From: HR10 sp964615335
GTDB lineage: Bacteria > Acidobacteriota > Blastocatellia > HR10
DNA length: 64,000 nucleotides
Assembly (NCBI GenBank): GCA_964615335.1
Contig: CAZTMT010000001.1
Location: 186,001 to 250,000, forward strand
Direction: 5' to 3'
Below, one piece after another: positions 39,254 through 47,595 of the stretch. Below the pieces are notes generated by a model. That model was not told the origin of the DNA. It saw only the letters and a program-made list of their open reading frames with translations, and searched no databases. The stretch's first letter is position 1; the number at the start of each line of letters is the position of its first letter. Made by a program: the position numbers and the translations under genes.

Positions 39254-41880
39254 GGCCAAGGAAGTGGAATGGCCTTTTGATGCTTCCCCTTGTGTTGACG
39301 GGATGGCTGGTAGGTGGAGCCGTCCAGACAGAAGGGTGCGAGGAGATTATGTTGATGGCCGGGCGCTCGATCTGGGCGAGCTTCGATCGGGGGAGGAGCT
39401 GGAGTATGCTCCCGCTGGGATTTCGCGTGCGGCGCTTTCATGCGGTGAGCGAGGGACAGGAGGGGTATCTCCTGGCGACCAGCGAAGGGCTTTTCCGCCT
39501 CAGCCGATCGGGCCGGCGCTTGAAGCGTCTTTTGGTCGAGGAGACGTTCGCCGCTGCCGAGAGCCGGGGGCGAATCTTCGCGGGCACACGGCGCGGACTC
39601 CTGGTGAGCGAAGATGGAGGAGAGCGGTGGAAGCGCGTCAGCTCCCTGCCCGAACGGCTCGTTCCTCTGGCGATTCGGCCCGCTCCTTCCGATCCGAGCA
39701 TCCTCTACCTGGGAACGGCACAGCATGGTGTCTTCCGGAGCGAAGATGGGGGGAAAACGTGGCGTTCCGCAAGCCGGGGCTTGCCTCCGGCTCTCGGAGC
39801 GGCCCCCGTCACGCCCGTGCGCGCGCTGGTCGTTCATCCCCGCGATCCGCGCACGGTGTATCTCGGAAGCGAGGCGCACGGCATCTATAAGACGACCGAC
39901 GGAGGGGAGAGCTGGCGCGCCGTGAACGAGGGCTTGCCGTGGGCTTCGGCCTATCCCACGCGTCCCCCTCTTTTGGCGATCCATCCCGAGGACCCCGAGA
40001 CGGTCTACGTTCTCCTGCAACGTCGGCTCGATTCGGCCCGCGTGGAGAATGCGCTCTACAAGACAGTGAACGGAGGCCGGTTCTGGCGCGAGCTGATGGG
40101 CCTTTCGGCGCGACACGCGTTCTTCGCACTGCGCCTTGATCCGAACGAACCGCGCCGGCTGCTTCTGGCTCACGAGGGAGGGGTCACGGAGGTCTTCGAT
40201 GATCCGGCCTGGGACGTCTTCTTTCAGGCGCCGGCTCCGAGCGTTCGCCCGCTGAGGGTATCTGACGCCACAAACCAGGCGACTTCGCGAGCCGCCGTGT
40301 GGACCGTCGGGGACATCACCGTCATGGAGGCGGATCGGGAGATCTTCCACGAGTTCGACCTCAACGGACGCAGCCTTCAATTTGTCCCGGTCTCCAACTC
40401 GCAAGGGCGATTTCTCGGCTATGACGTTTCGTTCGTTCCGTTCCTCTTCCTCCCCGAGGGAGAGTCGGTTCGTCTTGGGGACAATGAGTCGCTCGAACTC
40501 CCCTTGCCCTTCGCCTTTCCTTTTTACGGGCAGCCGCGGACAAGCCTCTTCCTCAACGCCAATGGGAATCTGACCTTTGACAGTCCGGATCCGGATCCGA
40601 TACCGACGGAGCTGGAGTTCGTCACCAAACAGCCGCGGATCGCTCCACTCTGGCTCGACCTAGATCCCGAGAGCGGATCGCTCTGGGTCTGGAGGGAGTT
40701 CGATCGCGTGGTCGTGACGTGGCGGCAGGTGCCGGAGGTCCCGGAGGCGCCGGACATCGAGATATTCCCCCGCAACACGTTTCAGGTCATTCTCTTTCGG
40801 GATGGGCGGATCGTGTTCAGCTATGCGGGGGTCGAGTCGGTTCGGGGTCTGGTGGGGATCTCGTCCGGGTATCGCCAGGTCTTCTGGAAGGTGAAGTTCA
40901 CGACGGACATCTCAGCGGATCCGCAGCGGCCTTCGTCCTTTCGCCCCCCGCTGCGTCAGGGAGATCTCCCCATCGGCGAACTCTTCCGCGCCGGTCTCCT
41001 CTTTCGCGAAGTGGCGCGTCGCTTCTTCTCCGTCCATCCGGATGACTTCGACCTTTTGATCGTTTACGGAGCGAGCACGTTCGAGCGTCTGACGATCACC
41101 GGACGCCTGGTGCAGAAGGGAGCGTTCACTTTGCCTGTCGCAGCGCGGGCCAAGAATGAGATCGAGGGGATCGGTCTTCCTCTTTTCGACGACACGGCGA
41201 CCTTTGGCAGCGCGGGCCGCTTGCGGCTGGTCGTGAACATGGACCTGCTCCGATCTTATCCAGCGGATCCGCTGGAGAAGTTCCGCGGGACGAAATCAGC
41301 TATGGACATTCTGGCGCAGATGGTCGGCCACGCCTGGGGGGCCTACGTGCGCTTCGATGATGGAGGTGTCCCGAGCGATGCGCTTCTGTCGGGAACGGAG
41401 CGATTCACCTGGAGCTTCTTTCTGGATACGGAGGCTTCGGAGCTGGACGGCCACAAGTGGGAGTTCTCGCCTCCGGATGCGTTCCGCTCTGTGGCGGCCA
41501 ACGAGAAATATAGTCCGCTCGATCAATACCTCATGGGATTGCGCTCGCGCGACGACGTACCCCCCTTCTTTTTGATCGAAAATCCGACGGAAACCGGAGG
41601 GAGGACGCGCGGCAGTCCACCCGAGTTGGATATAAGCATCCGCGGGATGCCGCGTCGGATTGAGCTGGCAGATATTCTGCGCGTCGAGGGTCTGAGGTGT
41701 CCTCCCTTCGAAGAGGCGCCGAAGGTCTTCCATCTGGCCTTCATCCTCGTCGTCCCGGAAGGGATTCCGGTGACGGCCGTGGATCTGAACAAGCTCAACC
41801 TCTTTCGCCTCACCTTCGAGGAGTTCTTTCAGCGCGCGACCGAAGGGCGCGGGCGCGTGGAGACGCGCCTGATCTTCTGA
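39250..41880 (+). CDS. Large secreted BNR/Asp-box propeller protein with nidogen-like domain
   Basis: ATG 39250 overlaps the menC stop; 876 residues. After a signal peptide (LLMLPLVLTGWLVGG) come Asp-box repeats typical of sialidase/VPS10-like propellers (SEDGGERWKR, SEDGGKTWRSA, TTDGGESWRAV). Residues about 400-570 form a nidogen-like stretch (LPFAFPFYGQPRTSLFLNAN, IFPRNTFQVILFRDGRIVFS). The C-terminal part (VPPFFLIEN, SPLDQYLMGL) resembles secreted peptidase-like modules, but the expected HExxH reads QMVGH, so zinc protease activity is unlikely. Function unknown; a surface binding protein is the safest reading. Confidence 0.75.
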   Translation: MRPRKWNGLLMLPLVLTGWLVGGAVQTEGCEEIMLMAGRSIWASFDRGRSWSMLPLGFRVRRFHAVSEGQEGYLLATSEGLFRLSRSGRRLKRLLVEETFAAAESRGRIFAGTRRGLLVSEDGGERWKRVSSLPERLVPLAIRPAPSDPSILYLGTAQHGVFRSEDGGKTWRSASRGLPPALGAAPVTPVRALVVHPRDPRTVYLGSEAHGIYKTTDGGESWRAVNEGLPWASAYPTRPPLLAIHPEDPETVYVLLQRRLDSARVENALYKTVNGGRFWRELMGLSARHAFFALRLDPNEPRRLLLAHEGGVTEVFDDPAWDVFFQAPAPSVRPLRVSDATNQATSRAAVWTVGDITVMEADREIFHEFDLNGRSLQFVPVSNSQGRFLGYDVSFVPFLFLPEGESVRLGDNESLELPLPFAFPFYGQPRTSLFLNANGNLTFDSPDPDPIPTELEFVTKQPRIAPLWLDLDPESGSLWVWREFDRVVVTWRQVPEVPEAPDIEIFPRNTFQVILFRDGRIVFSYAGVESVRGLVGISSGYRQVFWKVKFTTDISADPQRPSSFRPPLRQGDLPIGELFRAGLLFREVARRFFSVHPDDFDLLIVYGASTFERLTITGRLVQKGAFTLPVAARAKNEIEGIGLPLFDDTATFGSAGRLRLVVNMDLLRSYPADPLEKFRGTKSAMDILAQMVGHAWGAYVRFDDGGVPSDALLSGTERFTWSFFLDTEASELDGHKWEFSPPDAFRSVAANEKYSPLDQYLMGLRSRDDVPPFFLIENPTETGGRTRGSPPELDISIRGMPRRIELADILRVEGLRCPPFEEAPKVFHLAFILVVPEGIPVTAVDLNKLNLFRLTFEEFFQRATEGRGRVETRLIF

Positions 41881-41888
41881 AGAAGGCA

Positions 41889-42359
41889 ATGTGCACGCTT
41901 CGTCAAATCTCAGCCGGGGGAGTTGTCTACCGCGAGACGGGAGCGCAGCCGGAGGTCGTCTTGATCGCTCGGGAGGGGGGAAAGGTCTGGTGCTTGCCCA
42001 AGGGATTAGTGGAGCAGGGCGAGCGCTTGCGCGAGACGGCCCTGCGCGAGGTGCAAGAGGAGACGGGCGTGCGCGGAGAGATCGTCGGCAAGATCGGGCA
42101 AGTCCATTACTGGTACGTCGGTCGGCAGGGGGAGGAGCGCGTCCGATTCTTCAAAACGGTCCATTTCTATCTCATGCGATATGTGGAGGGCGACGTGCGC
42201 GGGCATGATTGGGAAGTGGACGAGGCGCGGTGGATCCCCATTGAGGAAGCGATCGGCCGGGTCGCGTATGCGGGCGAGCGGGAGATTCTGGAGAAAGCCC
42301 GGCGCATGATCTCCTCCGGCGTAGGTGCGAGGTCGAGACGGCGGGCGCGCGCCTCCTGA
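41889..42359 (+). CDS. Nudix hydrolase
   Basis: ATG 41889 lies 8 bp after the preceding gene and gives 156 residues. The Nudix box is complete: G..., GERLRETALREVQEETGV with REVQEE metal ligands. The core ISAGGVVYRETGAQPEVVLI and LPKGLVEQGE resemble the diadenosine-tetraphosphate/dNTP-type housecleaning group. The C-terminus is Arg-rich (RSRRRARAS). Substrate unknown. Confidence 0.9.
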   Translation: MCTLRQISAGGVVYRETGAQPEVVLIAREGGKVWCLPKGLVEQGERLRETALREVQEETGVRGEIVGKIGQVHYWYVGRQGEERVRFFKTVHFYLMRYVEGDVRGHDWEVDEARWIPIEEAIGRVAYAGEREILEKARRMISSGVGARSRRRARAS

Positions 42360-42369
42360 GGAAAGCCCT

Positions 42370-43308
42370 ATGGCGAATGCTGTTCTCGTGCTGGATCGCC
42401 TCACTCATCGGTACCGAGAGCGCGTGGCGCTCGAAGACGTGAGCTTCGCGGTGCACGAAGGAGAGATCTTCGCCGTGCTCGGGCCAAACGGCAGTGGCAA
42501 GACGACGCTCTTTCGCATCCTGACGACTCTCCTGAGGCCGACGTCGGGGCGCGTCCTTCTGCTGGGGCGCGACATTCGGGAGGAACCCGAACGCGTGAGA
42601 GGGCACCTGGGGGTTGTCTTCCAGTCCCCGAGCGTGGATGGGAAGCTCACCGTGTGGGAGAACCTGCGCCATCAGGGACACCTCTATGGATTGCGAGGAC
42701 GCCTCCTGCAGCAGAGGGGCGAGGCCTTGCTTCGAGCTTTTGATCTCTGGGATCGAGCCGACGATCCCGTGGAGCGACTCTCCGGAGGATTGCGGCGCCG
42801 TCTGGAGATCGCGAAGGCCCTGCTGCACGAGCCGTCCCTGCTCCTTCTGGACGAGCCCACGGCCGGGCTCGATCCGCGGGCGCGGATGGATCTGTGGTCC
42901 TATCTCCGGACTCTTCGCCAGCAGCGGGCGCTCACTGTCGTCTTCACGACGCACTTTGTGGATGAGGGGGAACAGTGCGATCGCGTGGCCCTTTTGGATC
43001 GCGGACGGCTTGTGGCGCTCGATACGCCTGAGGCGTTGAAGGCGGAGATCGGCGGGGATGTCCTCTTCGTCCAAGCGCATGAGCCCGAGCTTCTGCGCGG
43101 CGAGCTTCGCGCTCGATGGGGGATCGAGGCGACGCTCGTGGATGGCACGCTCTGCTTTCGTCGGGAGCGCGGACATGAGTTCCTCGCTCGGCTCGTCGAA
43201 GCATTTCCGGGACGCATCCATTCACTCATGGTGCGACGCCCGACTCTGGAGGACGTTTTCATTCACCGAACGGGACATCGCTTCGAGACGGAGGACCTCG
43301 CGCGGTGA
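42370..43308 (+). CDS. ABC transporter ATP-binding protein (DrrA/ABC-2 exporter type)
   Basis: The 312-residue ATPase has Walker A GPNGSGKTT, the Q loop (VFQSPSVDGKLTVWENL), signature LSGGLRRRLEIAKALL, Walker B LLLLDEPTAGLDP and the switch His in FTTHFVDEGEQCD. The C-terminal extension matches the DrrA exporter group. No permease adjoins it; an ABC-2 permease without ATPase lies about 20 kb downstream (62732-63592) and may be its partner. Start ATG 42370 follows the Nudix stop by 10 bp. Confidence 0.93.
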   Translation: MANAVLVLDRLTHRYRERVALEDVSFAVHEGEIFAVLGPNGSGKTTLFRILTTLLRPTSGRVLLLGRDIREEPERVRGHLGVVFQSPSVDGKLTVWENLRHQGHLYGLRGRLLQQRGEALLRAFDLWDRADDPVERLSGGLRRRLEIAKALLHEPSLLLLDEPTAGLDPRARMDLWSYLRTLRQQRALTVVFTTHFVDEGEQCDRVALLDRGRLVALDTPEALKAEIGGDVLFVQAHEPELLRGELRARWGIEATLVDGTLCFRRERGHEFLARLVEAFPGRIHSLMVRRPTLEDVFIHRTGHRFETEDLAR

Positions 43309-43364
43309 CGGAACTCCCGAGGGAACGTTCTCCTCTCGGGCCTCACAAACTCCCGGAGGCGGGT

Positions 43365-43847
43365 TCACATCCACTCGTCGTCGGGGGGAGTGGGGAGGGG
43401 TTTGGTCATGAGTAAGGCATCTTCCCCATTGGTGTAGTATCGAGGCAGATGCTGCGTGACCGTATAACCTAATTGGCGGTAGAGGGATTGAGCGGCGTAG
43501 TTATCCACCCGAACCTCCAGACGAGCGATCGTCGCTCGGTGTTCGCAGAAGGCCTCTTCCAGAGCGCTCATGAGCATGCGCCCGAAGCCGCGGCGGCGCC
43601 ATTCCGGATCCACACCGAGCGCAATCACATGACCCACACCCCCGGGCTCCAGGCTCCCGATGGCGAAGCCGATCATGCGGCCATCGGGCAGCTCGATCTT
43701 CCGCGCGACGACCAGAGGATTGGTCAGAAGGTAGTGGAGCGTATCCCGGTCGTACGTCTCCCCATCGGCGAAGCACCGCTGGTCCAGCTCCCAGCACCGA
43801 TCCAGGTCGCGGATCGTCATCGGTCGGACGGAGATTTCGCACACCAT
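43365..43847 (-). CDS. rimI: GNAT acetyltransferase, RimI-like
   Basis: The 160-residue protein has the GNAT fold with acetyl-CoA-binding loop DPEWRRRGFGRMLMSALEEA and the RimI-like C-terminal LEVRVDNYAAQSLYRQLGYT and RYYTNGEDALLM. RimI acetylates the N-terminus of ribosomal protein S18 or other proteins. The C-terminal PPDDEWM tail is unremarkable. It stands alone between convergent and same-strand genes. Substrate by family only. Confidence 0.85.
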   Translation of the reverse strand: MVCEISVRPMTIRDLDRCWELDQRCFADGETYDRDTLHYLLTNPLVVARKIELPDGRMIGFAIGSLEPGGVGHVIALGVDPEWRRRGFGRMLMSALEEAFCEHRATIARLEVRVDNYAAQSLYRQLGYTVTQHLPRYYTNGEDALLMTKPLPTPPDDEWM

Positions 43848-43944
43848 CCCGTGCCCTCCCGGAAGTCTTCTCGGCGGCTCCTGCGCATCGAGAATCCTCC
43901 TTCGGCGGAGAAATCATACGCCGGAGATCAGGAGGAGGCAAGAC

Positions 43945-44988
43945 CTAACGGATGAACATGGCATCCCCGTAGCTGTAGAAGCGGTAGCGCTGAGCGATGG
44001 CGTGTTCGTAAGCCCGCAGGACGTGCTCTCGACCGGCGAAGGCGCATACGAGCATGAGGAGCGTTGAGCGCGGCAGATGGAAGTTCGTCACCAGCCCGTC
44101 CACGACCTTGAAGCGGTAGCCCGGGTAGATGAAGAGGTCGGTCCAGCCCGATCCCGCGCTGACGAAGCCCTCCGCATCGGCGGCCGATTCCAGGGCGCGG
44201 ACCGTCGTCGTCCCGACGGCGATGATGGGGCGTCCGCTCTGCCGGGCCCGATTGATCGTTTGAGCGGTCTCGGCAGAGATGACGAACTGCTCCACATCCA
44301 TCCGGTGCTGTTCCACCTGCTCGACGCGGACCGGCTTGAACGTCCCGTAGCCGACATGAAGCGTCAGTTCGACGATCTGAACGCCGCGCTCCCGAAGCGC
44401 CGCGAAGACGCGCTCGGTGAAATGGAACCCGGCTGTGGGCGCCGCCACAGAACCTCGATGCTTGGCGTAGATGGTCTGATAGCGGAGCACATCGCGCGCC
44501 AGTGCTGTGGTCTCTGCGCGTTTGATGTACGGGGGAAGAGGGGGCACGCCGATCCGATCAATCCACGCATCCAGCTCCTCTTGCGGGCAGAGGAATTCGA
44601 CCAGCCGTCTTCCGTCATCCTCCACCGCGAGGATGCGGGCGTGCAGTCTCCCTTCATCGAAGAGAAGCTCCGTGCCCGGTCGGGCGACGCGCCCCGGCTT
44701 GACGAGGGCTTCCCAGCGCGTCCCTTCGCGCCGATGCAGAAGCAGCAGCTCGACATGACCGGTGAAGCCCTTCCGCTTCCCGAAAAGGCGCGCCGGGAAG
44801 ACGCGCGTGTTGTTCAGAACAAGAACGCTGCCCGGCCAGACCTCCTCGGGGAATTGATAGAAAAAGCGGTCCCAGTATGCGCCCGTCTTCCGGTCTAGAA
44901 CCAGCAGGCGCGACTGATCGCGCTCGGGCAGCGGTTCCTGCGCGATCAGTTCTTCCGGAAGATGATAGTCGAAGTCCGACACGCGCAT
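43945..44988 (-). CDS. queA: S-adenosylmethionine:tRNA ribosyltransferase-isomerase
   Basis: ATG 44988 gives 347 residues with the QueA hallmarks: FDYHLPEELIAQEP, LVLNNTRVFPARLFG, GSVAAPTAGFHFT, LTLHVGYGTFKPV and TNFHLPRSTLLMLV. It transfers the ribosyl group of SAM to preQ1 in tRNA to make epoxyqueuosine. It starts 8 bp after the stop of the methyltransferase gene. Confidence 0.97.
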   Translation of the reverse strand: MRVSDFDYHLPEELIAQEPLPERDQSRLLVLDRKTGAYWDRFFYQFPEEVWPGSVLVLNNTRVFPARLFGKRKGFTGHVELLLLHRREGTRWEALVKPGRVARPGTELLFDEGRLHARILAVEDDGRRLVEFLCPQEELDAWIDRIGVPPLPPYIKRAETTALARDVLRYQTIYAKHRGSVAAPTAGFHFTERVFAALRERGVQIVELTLHVGYGTFKPVRVEQVEQHRMDVEQFVISAETAQTINRARQSGRPIIAVGTTTVRALESAADAEGFVSAGSGWTDLFIYPGYRFKVVDGLVTNFHLPRSTLLMLVCAFAGREHVLRAYEHAIAQRYRFYSYGDAMFIR

Positions 44989-44996
44989 AGGCGGCT

Positions 44997-45839
44997 TCAC
45001 GCTTTCCGACCAACGGCCAGGGTCGCTTTGACGGAGAAGTCGAATTCTCGCCGGCGCCGATCCCGTTCGATGATCCGAGCCATCTGGCGCTGAACGCGCT
45101 CGCGCTGCGTCGCATTGGGCAGAAACGCGAGCCACTGCGGGAGGAAGTAATCCGCAATGAGCGGAGACTCGAAGAAATCCGCAGCCGTCTCAAAGACAAA
45201 CTCGGTGCGCTCGACGAAGCAGTGCGGGTACTGAAGGCCAGAGCGTCGGAAGATCTCCTGAACTTCGGTCACCGTGGGCCAGCGCAGGCTGAGCGCCTCG
45301 ACGTGAGATGCATGCTCCCCGAGCCCGCATCTCTGAAGAGCTTCCCAGAGGATCGAATAGCATTCGTCAAAGCTCCCGCGCGTGATGAGCTTCAAAGCGA
45401 CCGTCGCCTGATACTGAGCGACGCGCGCCATCTCAGCCACCATGGGAGCGATGTAAGAGGGCGGCAGAAGCGTCGCATCGCCGATGACCAGGGCGTAGGA
45501 GTCGGCCTCCAGTCCCAGATCGGTCGGATTTTTCTCCAGGAAGGTGATGTTCTGCAGCCGCTTGATCGCCGCCTTCGAGCGCGCGATCTCCAGCATCTCC
45601 GCCGAGCGCTCAGTCGCGACGATCTCTCCCTTCATCCCCACGCGCACGGCCAGATCGAGAGCCAATCCGCCGGTCCCGCTGTTGACCTCCAGGATCGTTC
45701 CTTTCTCGGGGAGGGCAATGTGCTTCTCCACCATCTCATCGAACGGCTCGCGCCAGATCGGGACGATGTACAGGTCGTACCGATAGGCCAGCTCTCGCGC
45801 CGATCGGTCCATAGATTCACATTGTATCGGCATCGCCAT
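44997..45839 (-). CDS. SAM-dependent methyltransferase of unknown target
   Basis: The 280-residue protein has a class-I Rossmann core: motif I ILEVNSGTGGLALDLAV (Asn-Ser-Gly in place of the common GCG), ATERSAEMLEIARSKA, and a downstream VIGDATLLPP. The C-terminal third (about 190-280) has no recognised features. It sits directly before queA, possibly co-transcribed, so a tRNA or small-molecule substrate is conceivable. No specific assignment is justified. Confidence 0.8.
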   Translation of the reverse strand: MAMPIQCESMDRSARELAYRYDLYIVPIWREPFDEMVEKHIALPEKGTILEVNSGTGGLALDLAVRVGMKGEIVATERSAEMLEIARSKAAIKRLQNITFLEKNPTDLGLEADSYALVIGDATLLPPSYIAPMVAEMARVAQYQATVALKLITRGSFDECYSILWEALQRCGLGEHASHVEALSLRWPTVTEVQEIFRRSGLQYPHCFVERTEFVFETAADFFESPLIADYFLPQWLAFLPNATQRERVQRQMARIIERDRRRREFDFSVKATLAVGRKA

Positions 45840-45904
45840 GCCTTGACCAGAGAGGGGATCTGGTCGGAGGAGCGCGACGCGTCGCAGCGGATCCAGAGGC
45901 CCTC

Positions 45905-46747
45905 TTATTCGGCGAAGGCATAGCCGCTCAGGATGAGAGCCGCGCCAATGGCGTTATACACCAGATGCGTGACGACGCACGGAAGGAGCTGTCCCGTATA
46001 GGCGCGAATGATCGTGATGACGAAGCTGAGCACGGTGACGGCGACCAGAATGAGCGCGCTCGCGCTGTACTGAGGGTAGTGCACGACAGCGAAAAGGAGG
46101 GTGACGAGGAAGACGGCGCGCGCGCGCCCCAGGCGGATCTGCAGTGCCGGATAGAGGACGCCTCGATAGACCAGCTCCTCCACAAGGGGAGCTGTACCCA
46201 CGGCCAGAAGCGCGATGACCAGGCGGACCTCCCATGACGTTTGAAGCAATCGGTCAAAGGCCGTCTCTCGCGAAGGCAGAAGCAGCGAGAGCAAGAAAAT
46301 GAGCCCATAGAGGCCTCCCACGGTCAGCAGAGCATGGCGCAGGCGAAAGCGAGGATGCCAGCGCCATCCGAGCGTCTGCAGAAAAGGCCAGCGCCTCCCC
46401 TGGGTGACGAGCGCCCATCCGATCAGAAGCGTCAACAGGTGGGCCAGAAAGAGCATCAGGACCTGAACCAGTGTCGCCTCCGGACCATGCCAGGCCGAAG
46501 CGTCCGTGGGGGGATGCCCTCGCGCCATCGCCCAGAAGAAAACGCCAAAGGCCGGAAGGAACGAGACCAGGAAGATGAAGGCGATCCAGAAAGCCAGCGC
46601 CCCTGTCAGACTCCACGCCGGGCGTCCGGATACGGCCGAAGGAGAGATCTCGCCCTGCGGCCAGCAGGTCGGACACAGAGCCTGTGCGCTCTGGCCCGGC
46701 ACAAAGGGCCGACCGCAGAGGATACACGTCTTCTGCGTTCCCGTCAT
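45905..46747 (-). CDS. CPBP-family intramembrane metalloprotease with N-terminal zinc ribbon
   Basis: ATG 46747 gives 280 residues. A CxxC...CxxC zinc ribbon (CILCGRPF, LCPTCW) precedes about seven membrane helices. The CPBP/Rce1 motifs are present: EELVYRG (EExxxR), FAVVHYP (FxxxH) and CVVTHLVYN. The family includes prenyl-protein proteases and bacteriocin-immunity proteins. The substrate is unknown; an isoprenylcysteine-methyltransferase-like gene lies nearby upstream, which fits a prenyl-type theme but may be chance. Confidence 0.88.
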   Translation of the reverse strand: MTGTQKTCILCGRPFVPGQSAQALCPTCWPQGEISPSAVSGRPAWSLTGALAFWIAFIFLVSFLPAFGVFFWAMARGHPPTDASAWHGPEATLVQVLMLFLAHLLTLLIGWALVTQGRRWPFLQTLGWRWHPRFRLRHALLTVGGLYGLIFLLSLLLPSRETAFDRLLQTSWEVRLVIALLAVGTAPLVEELVYRGVLYPALQIRLGRARAVFLVTLLFAVVHYPQYSASALILVAVTVLSFVITIIRAYTGQLLPCVVTHLVYNAIGAALILSGYAFAE

Positions 46748-46765
46748 GGTCACAAAGGAGGATAG

Positions 46766-46794
46766 ATCTTAGACGGAAAGCTTCGCGACATCAA
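46766..46794 (-). promoter_or_regulatory. Possible promoter of the CPBP protease gene
   Basis: TTGATG, 17 bp, TAAGAT on the minus strand, 18 nt upstream of ATG 46747. No Shine-Dalgarno sequence is evident. Confidence 0.4.
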
Positions 46795-46866
46795 GAAAAG
46801 CGCGCCGAGAGAGACAGCACCTCCCCCCACGGCTCGCGGCGAAACGAGCGCTCTTTGGAAACGTCC

Positions 46867-47595
46867 TCAGTAGATGCGCGGGATCAGACGAGCCGTCCGA
46901 AGCTTATAGGCCGCGTATTCGGGGAAGATGCGCTCGAGGATCTGCTCCTCATAGGCCATGCGCCGAAGCTGAGCCGCGAGGAAAGCCAAAAAAAGGACGA
47001 GCGCCGGTCCGGAGAGGGCATAGAGCGTCACGCCGAGCCCGGCCAGGATCTCGCCCAGATACATCGGGTGGCGGACGACGGCATATGGGCCTCGCGTGAC
47101 GAGTCGGCGCGCTTCGGGAAAGATGCTGAACGAGCGCCCGAGCGCTACAAGAGCCGCCAGGGCGAGCGCACCTCCGGAGACAATCAGAATCGTCGCCCCA
47201 ATCGCGCGGAATAACGTGGGTTCGGATTGTGGCGAGATCACAATGAAGGTGAGCAGGAAAGAGCCCAGCAGGGCCATGAGGCGGGGGCGCCAGCCGTGGC
47301 TCTTCCGAATCGGGGGGAGGCGCACGACGAAAAGCACAGTGACCAGAAGCAGAAAGAGGATCGCCGAGATGTGGTACGCTAGCTGGGCGAGCGCCGTCGC
47401 TCGCCCAAGGACGTCCTCACTTCTCAAAGGAGGAAGAAGCTCGGGAAGCTTCCCGAGGCGCGCCAGAGCGACTGTGAGGAAAAACGTGGCCGGAAGCATG
47501 CGCGTCGTGAGGAGAACGCCCACACCTTCGCTCAGAAGGCGCGCGGAGGTCAGCTCGGAGGATGTCGTCGCCGATGTTCGGAAGAAGGAGCTCAT
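46867..47595 (-). CDS. Isoprenylcysteine carboxyl methyltransferase-like membrane protein
   Basis: ATG 47595 overlaps the histidine-kinase stop by ATGA; 242 residues with about six membrane helices. The C-terminal part has the ICMT/PEMT signature GPYAVVRHPMYLGEILAGLG and EEQILERIFPEYAAYKLRT (quoted in part: ERIFPEYAAYK), which bind SAM at the membrane. Bacterial members methylate lipids or small molecules. There is no ribosome site of its own, so translation depends on the kinase gene; a sensory link is inferred. Confidence 0.85.
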   Translation of the reverse strand: MSSFFRTSATTSSELTSARLLSEGVGVLLTTRMLPATFFLTVALARLGKLPELLPPLRSEDVLGRATALAQLAYHISAILFLLLVTVLFVVRLPPIRKSHGWRPRLMALLGSFLLTFIVISPQSEPTLFRAIGATILIVSGGALALAALVALGRSFSIFPEARRLVTRGPYAVVRHPMYLGEILAGLGVTLYALSGPALVLFLAFLAAQLRRMAYEEQILERIFPEYAAYKLRTARLIPRIY

